Of a stretch of 64,000 nt of DNA, positions 56,423 through 64,000 are shown piece after piece. Origin of the DNA: Pseudomonas antarctica (GTDB taxonomy: Bacteria > Pseudomonadota > Gammaproteobacteria > Pseudomonadales > Pseudomonadaceae); contig NZ_CP015600.1 of assembly GCF_001647715.1 (NCBI RefSeq), positions 3,596,001 to 3,660,000 of the forward strand, in the 5' to 3' direction. Position numbers and translations under genes: made by a program. The notes beneath the pieces are model-generated. The model was not told the DNA's origin. It worked only from the letters and a program-made list of their open reading frames with translations, and searched no databases. The number at the start of each line of letters is the position of its first letter. Position 1 is the stretch's first letter.

Positions 56423-57761
56423 TCTGCTTGTGCCGCCACACCAAACGGTAATAGGCCGTCTGCAATGCGAGCATCGCCAGATACGTCACCGGAAACGCCA
56501 TCCATACCCCTTCGAGGCCGAAGTGCGCATTGAACAGGTACGCCATCGGCAGCTCCACGCAGAGTACGCAAAAGATCGAAATCGCGACCGGCATCAGCAC
56601 CACGCCGCTGGCACGCATGATTCCGCCGATCACGGCCTGGAACCCAAAGACCAGAACGCTCCACAGCATGATGTGCAGCAAGTGCTCAGCCTTGATCCGC
56701 GCCGTGTCATCAGTGATGAACAAGCCCAGCAACCAGTGGGACAGCAGGTAACCGAGCAGAATCAGGCCGCCGGTGAGGCAAATGTTGATCAACAACCCGG
56801 TGCGCAGGATCGGTCCGATGCGCTCCAGGCGCCCGGCGCCAATCGCCTGTGCGCCGAGGATCGATGCGGTAATCGCAATCGACAACGCCGGGAATTGCAC
56901 ATAGTTGACGATCTGCGTTACCGCACCATACGCCGCCGTGGCCTGGGAGCCGTGGCTGTTGACCAGGGCCAGAATGACCAGCTCCGACAGCGACAGCACC
57001 ACCATCTGCAAACCTGTCGGTAAGCCGATACGCAGGACTTTGCCGAGGATGACCCGGTCCAGGCGCAATGCCGCGAACAGTTCACGGTCCGGCGCCATCA
57101 CATGATTTTTATGGCGCAGGCGCAGTATCAGAAACAACATGGCCAAGGCATTACCCACCAGGCTGGCGTACACCGCGCTCTGGATGCCCATGGGCGGCAG
57201 GCCGATCCAGCCACGAATCAGCGCCGGCGTCAGCAGCAGGCCGACCAGGGTCGAGACCATCAGCGCCAGCAGCGGTGAAATCGTGTCGCTGACGCCGCGC
57301 AGTAGTTGGGTGTAGAGGATGAAGACCAATAGCAGCGGCATGATCAGCATCATTGCCTGGGCATACCCCACCGCATCGTCGAGTACGTCAATCGGTGTAC
57401 CTAACGCCTGCAATGCCGGGCGCGCGAACAGGCTACCAAGAACTGCCGCGATCAACCCCACCAGCGCCCCCAGTGTCAGGGTCGCACCGGTAATCACCTT
57501 GACCAGCCCCGTTTCCTGGGCGCCCCACGCCTGACCGATCAGCACCGAAGCACCCGCCCCGAGGCCAATCACCAAGGCAATAAAGAAAAACACGATGGGG
57601 AACATCCCCGACACCGCCGCCAACGCCTGGGTGCCCAGCATTTGCCCGACATAGATGCCGTTGAGGGTGCCGGAAAAGCTTTGCAGAAAGTTGGACAGCA
57701 CCATCGGTGCCAGAAAAATCAGGTAGATCTGCCACAGCGGCCGTTGTTGAGTGACTTCCAT
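56406..57761 (-). CDS. MATE-family multidrug efflux protein
   Basis: A 451-residue inner-membrane protein with about 12 helices arranged as two six-helix halves. LWQIYLIFLAPMVLSNFLQSFSGTLNGIYVGQMLGTQALAAVSGMFPI and GLGAGASVLIGQAWGAQ in the first half, and LRIGLPTGLQMVVLSLSELVILALVNSHGSQATAAYGAVTQI in the second, are MATE signatures. It exports cationic compounds using a sodium or proton gradient (family knowledge). ATG 57761 (MEVTQQRPLW) is preferred, because ATG 57803 would overlap the DUF2239 gene and adds unconserved residues. Confidence 0.88.
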   Translation of the reverse strand: MEVTQQRPLWQIYLIFLAPMVLSNFLQSFSGTLNGIYVGQMLGTQALAAVSGMFPIVFFFIALVIGLGAGASVLIGQAWGAQETGLVKVITGATLTLGALVGLIAAVLGSLFARPALQALGTPIDVLDDAVGYAQAMMLIMPLLLVFILYTQLLRGVSDTISPLLALMVSTLVGLLLTPALIRGWIGLPPMGIQSAVYASLVGNALAMLFLILRLRHKNHVMAPDRELFAALRLDRVILGKVLRIGLPTGLQMVVLSLSELVILALVNSHGSQATAAYGAVTQIVNYVQFPALSIAITASILGAQAIGAGRLERIGPILRTGLLINICLTGGLILLGYLLSHWLLGLFITDDTARIKAEHLLHIMLWSVLVFGFQAVIGGIMRASGVVLMPVAISIFCVLCVELPMAYLFNAHFGLEGVWMAFPVTYLAMLALQTAYYRLVWRHKQITRLV

Positions 57762-57786
57762 GGTGGTTCGAGTCCCGGAATTACTG

Positions 57787-58359
57787 TTAGACGGGGAAAG
57801 CATTGCGCGACAGCCAGGCCAGGTAAGTCTGCACGTCTACCGGCCAATGCGCGACCTTGCGCGAAAAGTCGGCCGCATCCTCAGCAAACAGCGCACGTGA
57901 AGCGTCTTCAAAACCCGGCAAGTTGCCGCCGATGGCATTCATGAAACGGTAGCTGGATTCTTTGGCCTGGCGCATCTGATCACGGGAGGCGCTGGTGTTG
58001 CGCGCCTCATCCACCAACCGGCGCAAGGCCGCTGAAGCGCCGCCGCGTTGCTGGCCCAGCCACTCCCAATGGCGAGGCAGCAACGTGACCTCCCGCGCGA
58101 CCACGCCCAGCTTTGGGCGACCGACCGAAGGGGCCACGGGCGGCTCGTCATCGGTTTCAGCGTGCGCGGGTTGCTCTGGCACGTAACCGAGTGGCCACGG
58201 GTAATCGACCTGGGTGCCGGTAGCGTCGTCGAACACCAGGTAGCTGCCCATCGGCAGGTCAAGGCCCGCCAAAACAGTGGCAACTTCGGGATAACTGCCA
58301 GCGGCCACGCGCTGCTGTTGGACAAAGGCGGTGCAACGGGGAATGTTTTGCGTAGACAT
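57787..58359 (-). CDS. DUF2239 family protein
   Basis: A 190-residue cytoplasmic protein starting MSTQNIPRCTAFVQQQRVAAGSYPEVATVLAG. PRHWEWLGQQRGGASAALRRLVDEARNTSASRDQMRQAKESSYRFMNAIGGNLPGFEDASRALFA is the conserved DUF2239 core, with an all-helical second half. The middle (residues 65-80) is low-complexity. Function unknown. It ends 25 bases before the MATE start, so the two may be co-transcribed. Confidence 0.8.
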   Translation of the reverse strand: MSTQNIPRCTAFVQQQRVAAGSYPEVATVLAGLDLPMGSYLVFDDATGTQVDYPWPLGYVPEQPAHAETDDEPPVAPSVGRPKLGVVAREVTLLPRHWEWLGQQRGGASAALRRLVDEARNTSASRDQMRQAKESSYRFMNAIGGNLPGFEDASRALFAEDAADFSRKVAHWPVDVQTYLAWLSRNAFPV

Positions 58360-58426
58360 GGATTATTACCCGGGCGTTATTTGTTTTACCCGGATCATAT
58401 TAGTCTTAATTTTTCGGTACGCAAGG

Positions 58427-59383
58427 TTATTCTCGTGAAACGTTCAAACGCTCGCCGTGCAGTGTCGCCCGCATCCCTTGCACCGTGGGGTCTCTCAGCA
58501 AGCACTCGGCAATCGCCGGCTCCAGCTCTACCCGCAGGCGGCGGCCCAACGCCCGTGCGCCGAACCGTGCATCGTGCTGGCGACACAGCCACATCCTTGC
58601 CGGCGCTTCCACGCTTAACGAACGCTGATGCGCCGCCAAGCGCAGGTTGAGTTTCTCCAGCTCCACGCCCAGCAGTGCGTCCAGCCACTGGCTGTCGATA
58701 GGCTCGAACATCAGGATGCGGTCGATTCGGTTGAGAAACTCAGGCTCAAAGTGGCTATGTAACGCGTCTTCGAGCACGGCCGCCTCATCCCGCACAAAGA
58801 CGCGCAGCAAGCGCCGCCAGCCCTGGGCAAACCGCTGACGATGACGACGTGCCTGTTGCGCGCCGATATTGCTGGTCATGAAGATCAGGCTGTTGCGAAA
58901 GTCCAGGGTGCGCGTACCACCGGCCAACGTCAGCTGGCCGTTTTCCAGAATGCCGAGCAGGCTGCGCACTACTTCCTGGCTGGCTTTCTCCAGTTCATCG
59001 AACAACACGATACCGGGTCGACTGTAGGTGCCTTGGATCAACTCGCTGTTGAACAAGCTGATGCCCTCCTTGCTGCCCACGTACCCCGGCGGGGCGCCGG
59101 TCAGTGCGGCGGCGTAATGCTCCTGGGCCAGGGTGTGCATGTCGATACGGCAAAAGCCGTCGGTGCGACCGTGCAACGCCTGAGCGAGCAGGCGCACGAT
59201 TTCGGTTTTACCGACGCCGGTCGGCCCCATGAACAGGTTGACGCTCAAGGGCCGGTCCCGCTCACCGATGTCGGCCTTGACCACCTTGAGCAAACTCTCA
59301 ACCTGGGCCAGCGCGGCCTCCTGCCCAACGATACGGCTACGCAGCAATGCCATCACCTGGGCCGGTTCAAAGGTAAAGCGCAT
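58427..59383 (-). CDS. amiB: AmiB-like AAA+ ATPase (ClpA/ClpB D2-type) of the amide operon
   Basis: A 318-residue single-ring AAA+ protein. Walker A GPTGVGKT (53-60), pore loop GYVG (100-103), Walker B GIVLFDE (124-130), sensor 1 IFMTSN, arginine finger region FLNRID and a ClpB-type C-terminal subdomain with GARALGRRL. There is no N-terminal Clp domain and no first ATPase ring, so it is not ClpA/ClpB. It starts 3 bases after amiE, as amiB follows amiE in the P. aeruginosa amidase operon, where AmiB is a Clp-like chaperone (remembered). It may assist folding or membrane positioning of amide-pathway proteins; this is inference. Confidence 0.78.
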   Translation of the reverse strand: MRFTFEPAQVMALLRSRIVGQEAALAQVESLLKVVKADIGERDRPLSVNLFMGPTGVGKTEIVRLLAQALHGRTDGFCRIDMHTLAQEHYAAALTGAPPGYVGSKEGISLFNSELIQGTYSRPGIVLFDELEKASQEVVRSLLGILENGQLTLAGGTRTLDFRNSLIFMTSNIGAQQARRHRQRFAQGWRRLLRVFVRDEAAVLEDALHSHFEPEFLNRIDRILMFEPIDSQWLDALLGVELEKLNLRLAAHQRSLSVEAPARMWLCRQHDARFGARALGRRLRVELEPAIAECLLRDPTVQGMRATLHGERLNVSRE

Positions 59384-59386
59384 GCC

Positions 59387-60430
59387 CTACCCCACTGATT
59401 TTTCTTTTCCGCCATGGGGCAACTGCCCCACCGGGCACGCGGCGACGCCCACCGTGCTGCGGGTGATTTTCTCGACATTCTCCTGGGCCTTTTGCGCGTC
59501 CAGCACCCAGGTGCGGTAGAACTCGAAGGGGCAGTCGGCCACACCCTTGTCGCCATCGCCCGAGGCGTGCATGCCGGTGTAGCCACGGTGCAGCAGCTTG
59601 AACAAGTGATTCTGCGACTGGTCGTTGGCCCGCGCATCGCGGATCTGTGACACCGAAAGCTGGGCGTATTGAATGCCCATCTCCTCCTCACCACACTCGC
59701 CCAATGTGCGCCCATCAAACCCGATGATCGCCGAGTGGCCGAAGTACGAATACACCCCGTCGAACCCCGCCGCATTCGCCACGGCCACATAGCAGTTATT
59801 CGCCCAGGCCATGCTCTTGGACATTTGCACCTGCTGCTCCTTGGCCGGGTACATGTAGCCCTGGCAGCGCACGATCAACTCGGCGCCCTTCATCGCGCAG
59901 TCGCGCCAGATCTCCGGGTAATTGCCGTCGTCGCAGATGATCAGGCTGATCTTCATGCCTTTGGGCCCCTCGCACACATAGGTGCGATCCCCTGGGTACC
60001 AGCCTTCGATAGGGCACCAGGGAATGCACTTGCGGTAACGCTGCACGATTTCGCCGAGGTTGTTGATCAGCACGAGCGTGTTGTAAGGCGCCTTGTGCGG
60101 GTGTTCTTCGTGACGCTCACCGGTGAGGGAAAACACGCCCCACGTATTGGCCTGACGGCACGCCGCCGAGAAAATCGCCGTCTCTTCGCCAGGAATACTT
60201 GCGGCGGTGGCCATCATCTCATCGTGGTCGTACATGATGCCCATGGTGCTGTATTCCGGGAACACCACCAAGTCCATACCCGGCAGGCCCTGCTTCATGC
60301 CGAGAATAATCTCGGCAATTTTCTTTGCGTTATCGATGACCTCGGCCTTGGAATGCAGGCGCGGCATCTTGTAGTTCACCACCGCGACACCAACGGTGTC
60401 CGGGCTGCTGGAAATATCGCCATGACGCAT
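59387..60430 (-). CDS. amiE: Aliphatic amidase AmiE
   Basis: A 347-residue nitrilase-superfamily enzyme hydrolysing short aliphatic amides to acid and ammonia. The catalytic triad is at the exact family positions: Glu59 (FPEYST), Lys134 (RYRKCIPW) and Cys166 (LIICDDGN). The start [26 protein letters not shown] and length match AmiE. The long C-terminal arm ([20 protein letters not shown]) supports the hexamer. It lies 15 bases after fmdB in one run with fmdA and the Urt-type transporter. Confidence 0.97.
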   Translation of the reverse strand: MRHGDISSSPDTVGVAVVNYKMPRLHSKAEVIDNAKKIAEIILGMKQGLPGMDLVVFPEYSTMGIMYDHDEMMATAASIPGEETAIFSAACRQANTWGVFSLTGERHEEHPHKAPYNTLVLINNLGEIVQRYRKCIPWCPIEGWYPGDRTYVCEGPKGMKISLIICDDGNYPEIWRDCAMKGAELIVRCQGYMYPAKEQQVQMSKSMAWANNCYVAVANAAGFDGVYSYFGHSAIIGFDGRTLGECGEEEMGIQYAQLSVSQIRDARANDQSQNHLFKLLHRGYTGMHASGDGDKGVADCPFEFYRTWVLDAQKAQENVEKITRSTVGVAACPVGQLPHGGKEKSVG

Positions 60431-60445
60431 AACAATGCTCCTGGT

Positions 60446-60793
60446 CTAGTGACTGATCATCCACGGCCGTGGCCCGGTCCTGGTCTTGAGGCCCAAAGGG
60501 TTGGCCTTACTCGGTTCCACCTGCTTGCTGGTGCCGCAGCAGCTGCAACCCGCTGGGTGCTTTCGGCTTTCCTGGTACTCACCGACGGTTTGCGGCGCGT
60601 GGGCGCTGCGCTCGTTGCCGGCCATAGCCTTGCGCTGGTTGGCCGACAGAGTTTGCAGCGCCGGTGCCGACACCCTCAGTTGCCCGCCCGGCCCCGCACA
60701 GTAGGGACACTGGCTGGGTTCGTTGCGCTGGGCGATTGGCCGTAGCATCGTAAAAGTGCCGCACGTTGGGCAGGCGTATTCGTAGGTCGGCAT
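60446..60793 (-). CDS. fmdB: FmdB-family zinc-ribbon protein
   Basis: A 115-residue protein starting MPTYEYACPTCGTFTM, the FmdB zinc-ribbon opening, completed by QCPYCAGPG. A second Cys cluster, GCSCCGTS, lies near residue 83. FmdB was described as a regulator of amidase/formamidase genes in Methylophilus (remembered). It sits between fmdA (2 bases away) and amiE. A regulatory or assembly role is likely. Confidence 0.88.
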   Translation of the reverse strand: MPTYEYACPTCGTFTMLRPIAQRNEPSQCPYCAGPGGQLRVSAPALQTLSANQRKAMAGNERSAHAPQTVGEYQESRKHPAGCSCCGTSKQVEPSKANPLGLKTRTGPRPWMISH

Positions 60794-60795
60794 GG

Positions 60796-62025
60796 CTACA
60801 GGTCCGGGGCGATGGGCAGGTCGATACTGCCGTCGAGGAATTTCGTCGGGCCATTGGCGTTGGGGTTGATGTCGAATTCAAAGATTTCCGTCGGCAACCA
60901 CAAGGTGGCGCAGGCATTTGGAATGTCCACCACGCCGCTGATGTGCCCCTGCACCGGCGCCGAACCGAGCAACGCGTAACCCTGGGCCGGTGAGTAGCCG
61001 AACTTGGTCAGGTAGTTGATCGCATTCAGGCAGGCCTGGCGGTACGCGACGTTGACGTCCAGGTAGTGTTGCTGGCCTTGCTCGTCCACCGAGATGCCTT
61101 CGAAAATCAGGTAGTTCTTGTAGTTCGGGGTGATCGGGCTCGGCTTGAATACCGGGTTCTTGATCCCGTACTTGGCCATGCCGCCCTTGATCAGCTCGAC
61201 CTTCATATGCACCCAGCCGGCCATTTCGATGGCGCCGCAAAAGGTGATTTCGCCGTCGCCCTGGCTGAAGTGCAGGTCGCCCACCGACAGCCCGGCACCG
61301 TTGACGTAGACCGGAAAGAAGATCTTCGATCCGCGGGACAAATCCTTGATATCGCAGTTACCGCCATGCTCACGCGGCGGTACTGTGCGCGCGCCGGTCG
61401 CAGCGGCGTCGTCACGCGCCTGGCCCTTGAGCTTGCCCATATGCGCGGTGGCCGCCAACGGCGCATTCGCCAGCGGCGGCACGCGGGTGGGGTTGGTGTC
61501 GATCAGTTCCTGCTCGCGGCGGTTCCAGTCGGCGAGCATCACCGGGTCGGGCAGGCAACCGATCAGGCCGGGGTGGATCAGGCCGGCAAAGTTAACCCCT
61601 GGTATGTGCCGCGAGCTGGTGAACATGCCCTTGAAGTCCCAGATGGCTTTTTGCGCGCTGGGGAAATGATCGGTGAGGAAACCACCGCCGTTCTGTCGCG
61701 AGAAGAAACCGTTGAAGCCCCACTGCGAATCGGCCTTGGCGCCGATGTCGAGCAAGTCCACCACCAGCAGATCACCCGGCTCGGCGCCGTGCACGCCCAC
61801 CGGGCCTGACAGGTAATGCACGGTGGACAGGTCCACATCCCGCACATCGCTGGCGTCGTCGTTGTTCTTGATCGCGCCGGCAGTCCAGTCGTAGGTCTCC
61901 AGGATGAAGTCATCGCCCGGCTTGACCCAACAGGCCATCGGAATATCCGGGTGCCAGCGGTTATGGATATTTTCGTTTTCGGTGACAGGCTGGTTGAGGT
62001 CGACTTTGATCAGCGTTTCGGTCAT
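60796..62025 (-). CDS. fmdA: Formamidase FmdA
   Basis: A 409-residue enzyme of the acetamidase/formamidase family that hydrolyses formamide to formate and ammonia. It starts MTETLIKVDLNQPVTENENIHNRWHPDIP. Conserved stretches include FAGLIHPGLIGCLPD, REHGGNCDIKDLSRGSKIFFPVYVNGAGLSVGDLHFSQGDGE (metal-binding histidines and acidic residues) and FGYSPAQGYALLGSAPVQGHISGVVDIPNACATLWLP. Length is normal. First gene after the REPIN that separates it from urtE; likely still part of the same nitrogen-regulated unit. Confidence 0.95.
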   Translation of the reverse strand: MTETLIKVDLNQPVTENENIHNRWHPDIPMACWVKPGDDFILETYDWTAGAIKNNDDASDVRDVDLSTVHYLSGPVGVHGAEPGDLLVVDLLDIGAKADSQWGFNGFFSRQNGGGFLTDHFPSAQKAIWDFKGMFTSSRHIPGVNFAGLIHPGLIGCLPDPVMLADWNRREQELIDTNPTRVPPLANAPLAATAHMGKLKGQARDDAAATGARTVPPREHGGNCDIKDLSRGSKIFFPVYVNGAGLSVGDLHFSQGDGEITFCGAIEMAGWVHMKVELIKGGMAKYGIKNPVFKPSPITPNYKNYLIFEGISVDEQGQQHYLDVNVAYRQACLNAINYLTKFGYSPAQGYALLGSAPVQGHISGVVDIPNACATLWLPTEIFEFDINPNANGPTKFLDGSIDLPIAPDL

Positions 62026-62136
62026 GGACTGGCTCCTGGACGGATGGCTTGGTGCGTTCGATCCAGTCTCGTGGAGCCGGGGGAAACGGGGAATACGTTG
62101 GATGACGTATGGAGAAAGGGGTGTACCGCAATCAAA

Positions 62137-62231
62137 AAATGTGGGAGCTGGCTTGCCTGCGATAACGGTGTGTCAGCCAACAATTCCATGACTGATAAAC
62201 CGCTATCGCAGGCAAGCCAGCTCCCACATTT
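62137..62231. repeat. REPIN between urtE and fmdA, GCTGGC sub-class
   Basis: AAATGTGGGAGCTGGCTTGC at the left and its exact mirror GCAAGCCAGCTCCCACATTT ending at 62231, about 50 bases apart. The core GTGGGAGCTGGCTTGCCTGCGATA differs from the GCGGGCTTGC class at 9179 and 22278, so it belongs to another REP group. It could uncouple expression of the transporter and formamidase genes. Confidence 0.92.
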
Positions 62232-62243
62232 GAGCCGTGATAA

Positions 62244-62933
62244 TTAGACAGACAGGTAGCGGCTTATGGTCGCCTCATCCACCCGATCCCGGGTCTCTTC
62301 GACCACGAAGCGGCCCTTTTCAATCACCAGGAATCGGTCGGCGATTTCCAGCGTGAACGACAGCACTTGCTCGGACACCACAATGGTCAAGTCCCGCAGG
62401 TTGCGAATCTCTTTCAGCGTGCGTGCTATGTCCTTGATGATCGACGGCTGAATGCCCTCCGTAGGCTCGTCCAGCAACAACACCTTCGGGTTCGTCGCCA
62501 GCGCCCGCGCAATCGCCAACTGCTGTTGCTGCCCACCCGAGAGGTTGCCGCCTTTGCGCGACTGCATGTCGTGCAACACCGGAAACAGGGCATACAAATC
62601 CTCCGGCACCTTACCCCGCGCCGACGCCGGCAAACCGGTCTGGATATTCTCCAGCACCGTCATGCTCGGGAAAATCATGCGCCCCTGGGGTACATAGGCG
62701 ATGCCGCGCGCCACCCGCTCATGGGTTTCCAGTGCCGACACATCCTGCCCGTCCACGCTGACCTGGCCTTTCCACTGCGGCAGGATGCCCATCAGGCTTT
62801 TGAACAGCGTGGTCTTGCCCATGCCGTTGCGGCCCATCACCGCGACGATTTCACGCTTGGCCACGTTCAGGTCGAGGTCGTGGAGGATCTGGCTCTGGCC
62901 GTAGCCGCAGGACAACTGGTCAATCTTGAACAT
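62244..62933 (-). CDS. urtE: Urea/amide ABC transporter ATPase, UrtE type
   Basis: A 229-residue ATPase with Walker A GRNGMGKTT (34-42), signature LSGGQQQQLAIARAL, Walker B VLLLDEPTEGIQPS and the H-loop region VVSEQ. The sequence MFKIDQLSCGYGQSQILHDLDLNV and EGIQPSIIKDI are typical of UrtE/LivF-like subunits of urea-type transporters. ATG 62933 is preceded by GAGGAA at good spacing; the long upstream frame overlaps urtD. It pairs with urtD, 10 bases upstream in the transcript. Formamidase next door suggests short-chain amides as ligands (FmdF-like). Confidence 0.9.
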   Translation of the reverse strand: MFKIDQLSCGYGQSQILHDLDLNVAKREIVAVMGRNGMGKTTLFKSLMGILPQWKGQVSVDGQDVSALETHERVARGIAYVPQGRMIFPSMTVLENIQTGLPASARGKVPEDLYALFPVLHDMQSRKGGNLSGGQQQQLAIARALATNPKVLLLDEPTEGIQPSIIKDIARTLKEIRNLRDLTIVVSEQVLSFTLEIADRFLVIEKGRFVVEETRDRVDEATISRYLSV

Positions 62934-62943
62934 GCCGGATTCC

Positions 62944-63702
62944 TCAGTTGCCCAAATACACTTCGATAACTTTAGGGTTGCTTTGCACCGACTCCATACT
63001 GCCCTCGGCGAGCACCTTGCCCTGGTGCAGCACCGTGACCTTGTGGGCAATACTTTTGACGAATTCCATGTCGTGTTCGATCACCAGCACCGAACGCCCC
63101 TGACTGATGCGCTTGAGCAGCTCGGCGGTTTGCGCGCGCTCGTTGACGCTCATGCCCGCCACCGGTTCATCAAGCATCAGCAGCTCGGGGTCTTGCATCA
63201 GCAGCATGCCGATCTCCAGCCATTGCTTTTGCCCGTGGGACAACAGATCGGCCTGTTGTTGCAGTAAATCACCGAGGAAGATCTCCCGCGCCACCTCTTC
63301 CACCCGCGCGATCACTTGCGCGTTGCGCTTGAAAAACAGTGCGCCCCAAACCTTGCGACCGGCGGGATAAGACATCTCAAGGTTTTCAAACACCGTGAGG
63401 TTTTCGTAGATCGACGGGTTCTGAAATTTACGCCCGACCCCGGCGCGCACAATGTTGTACTCGCGCATCTTGGTCAGTTCCTGGCCGTCGAACTGGATAC
63501 TGCCGCTGGTGGCGCGGGTCTTGCCGCAGATCAGGTCGAGCACCGTGGTCTTGCCGGCGCCATTGGGGCCAATCACCACGCGCACTTCATTGCGGTCGAT
63601 ATACAAATTGAGGTTGTCGACCGCCTTGAAGCCGTCGAACGAGACAGTGAGGCCTTCGATGGCCAGCACCGGTTTCTTCATTTCAAAACCGACGGCGGTC
63701 AT
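62944..63702 (-). CDS. urtD: Urea/amide ABC transporter ATPase, UrtD type
   Basis: A 252-residue ATPase with Walker A GPNGAGKTT (45-53), the unusual signature LSHGQKQWLEIGMLLMQ that marks UrtD in place of LSGGQ, and Walker B LLMLDEPVAGMS, H-loop IEHDMEFV. It energises import with UrtE through the UrtB/UrtC membrane pair. Its start overlaps the urtC stop by 4 bases (ATGA). Confidence 0.92.
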   Translation of the reverse strand: MTAVGFEMKKPVLAIEGLTVSFDGFKAVDNLNLYIDRNEVRVVIGPNGAGKTTVLDLICGKTRATSGSIQFDGQELTKMREYNIVRAGVGRKFQNPSIYENLTVFENLEMSYPAGRKVWGALFFKRNAQVIARVEEVAREIFLGDLLQQQADLLSHGQKQWLEIGMLLMQDPELLMLDEPVAGMSVNERAQTAELLKRISQGRSVLVIEHDMEFVKSIAHKVTVLHQGKVLAEGSMESVQSNPKVIEVYLGN

Positions 63703-64000
63703 GGCTGGGTCTCCAGGATTTTGGTTTCAGTTTTGGGCTTGGCCACGGCGGCGGCGACTTTCACCACCGGTTTACGCCGCAGCAATTTCGCCAGCGCCTG
63801 GCGACCATGACTGTCCCACAAGCCAGCCAAACCATTGGGGAAGTACATGACCACGGCGATAAACAGCCCGCCCATCAAGTACAGCCACAGCTCAGGAAAG
63901 GACTCGGAAAAGTAGGTCTTGCCGTAGTTCACCAGGAGCGCGCCATACACCGCGCCGAGCAACGACATGCGCCCGCCCACGGCGGCGAAAATCACCATCT
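63699..64000 (-). CDS. urtC: Urea/amide ABC transporter permease, UrtC type (C-terminal part)
   Basis: About 100 C-terminal residues run in from beyond the window edge. MSLLGAVYGALLVNYGKTYFSESFPELWLYLMGGLFIAVVMYFPNGLAGLW is the last helical part of a LivM/UrtC permease, with the typical FPELWLYL...FPNGL motif. A charged tail (ALAKLLRRKPVVKV) follows. The first visible Met is internal to the frame, so this is not a start. Confidence 0.88.
   Translation of the reverse strand, partial: MVIFAAVGGRMSLLGAVYGALLVNYGKTYFSESFPELWLYLMGGLFIAVVMYFPNGLAGLWDSHGRQALAKLLRRKPVVKVAAAVAKPKTETKILETQP

Overview
The window is chromosomal DNA of a fluorescent pseudomonad, most likely a Pseudomonas fluorescens-group strain close to SBW25. 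The evidence is a complete central block of the pyoverdine locus, iron-starvation sigma factor (PvdS) boxes, P. fluorescens-type REPIN repeats (inverted pairs of REP sequences), high GC, and house-keeping genes typical of the genus. No rRNA, tRNA, CRISPR array, phage or insertion sequence was seen. Identifications come from recognising conserved motifs by eye; no database search was run.

Layout. 1-6070: the 5' part of gnd, a 58-residue coiled-coil protein, a CptA-like phosphoethanolamine transferase, a Fur-box-preceded FpvA-like receptor without a signalling domain, and a small secreted protein. 6083-16956: house-keeping genes, mostly on the minus strand (GNAT acetyltransferase, zapE, NTF2-like protein, YafY/WYL regulator, pepN, DUF2797, yeaC, and a rhomboid / metallophosphoesterase / nadK operon) plus a DUF1853 gene. 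16949-53769: the pyoverdine locus, with pvdP, pvdMNO, pvdF, pvdE, fpvA and two giant NRPS genes. 53849-58359: a hicAB toxin-antitoxin pair, a tetR/MFS divergent pair with two identical-arm operators, a MATE exporter and DUF2239. 58427-64000: a short-chain amide system on the minus strand (urtC partial, urtD, urtE, fmdA, fmdB, amiE and an AmiB-like AAA+ ATPase).

How the pyoverdine genes fit together. PvdL and the PvdS, PvdH, PvdA and PvdQ functions are not in this window. The four-module NRPS (39637-53691) and the three-module, thioesterase-ending NRPS (27781-39633) read out, from their adenylation pocket residues and epimerisation domains, as D-Ser - Lys - Gly - OHOrn - Lys - D-OHOrn - Ser. 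PvdF would formylate the hydroxyornithines. This agrees with the remembered SBW25 / ATCC 13525 type pyoverdine. PvdE exports the precursor; PvdP, PvdM, PvdN and PvdO mature the chromophore in the periplasm; FpvA takes up the ferric form. Four perfect TAAAT-N16-CGT boxes sit as two back-to-back pairs, driving pvdP/pvdM and pvdF/pvdE.

Most notable points. pvdN carries a one-base frameshift in a G run. The two OHOrn adenylation regions share a near-identical 1.35-kb direct repeat whose recombination would be exactly in frame. The amide cluster combines urea-type transport, formamidase, amidase and an AmiB-like ATPase. A REPIN lies inside a 40-bp terminator-like inverted repeat. I did not find a convincing wholly new system.
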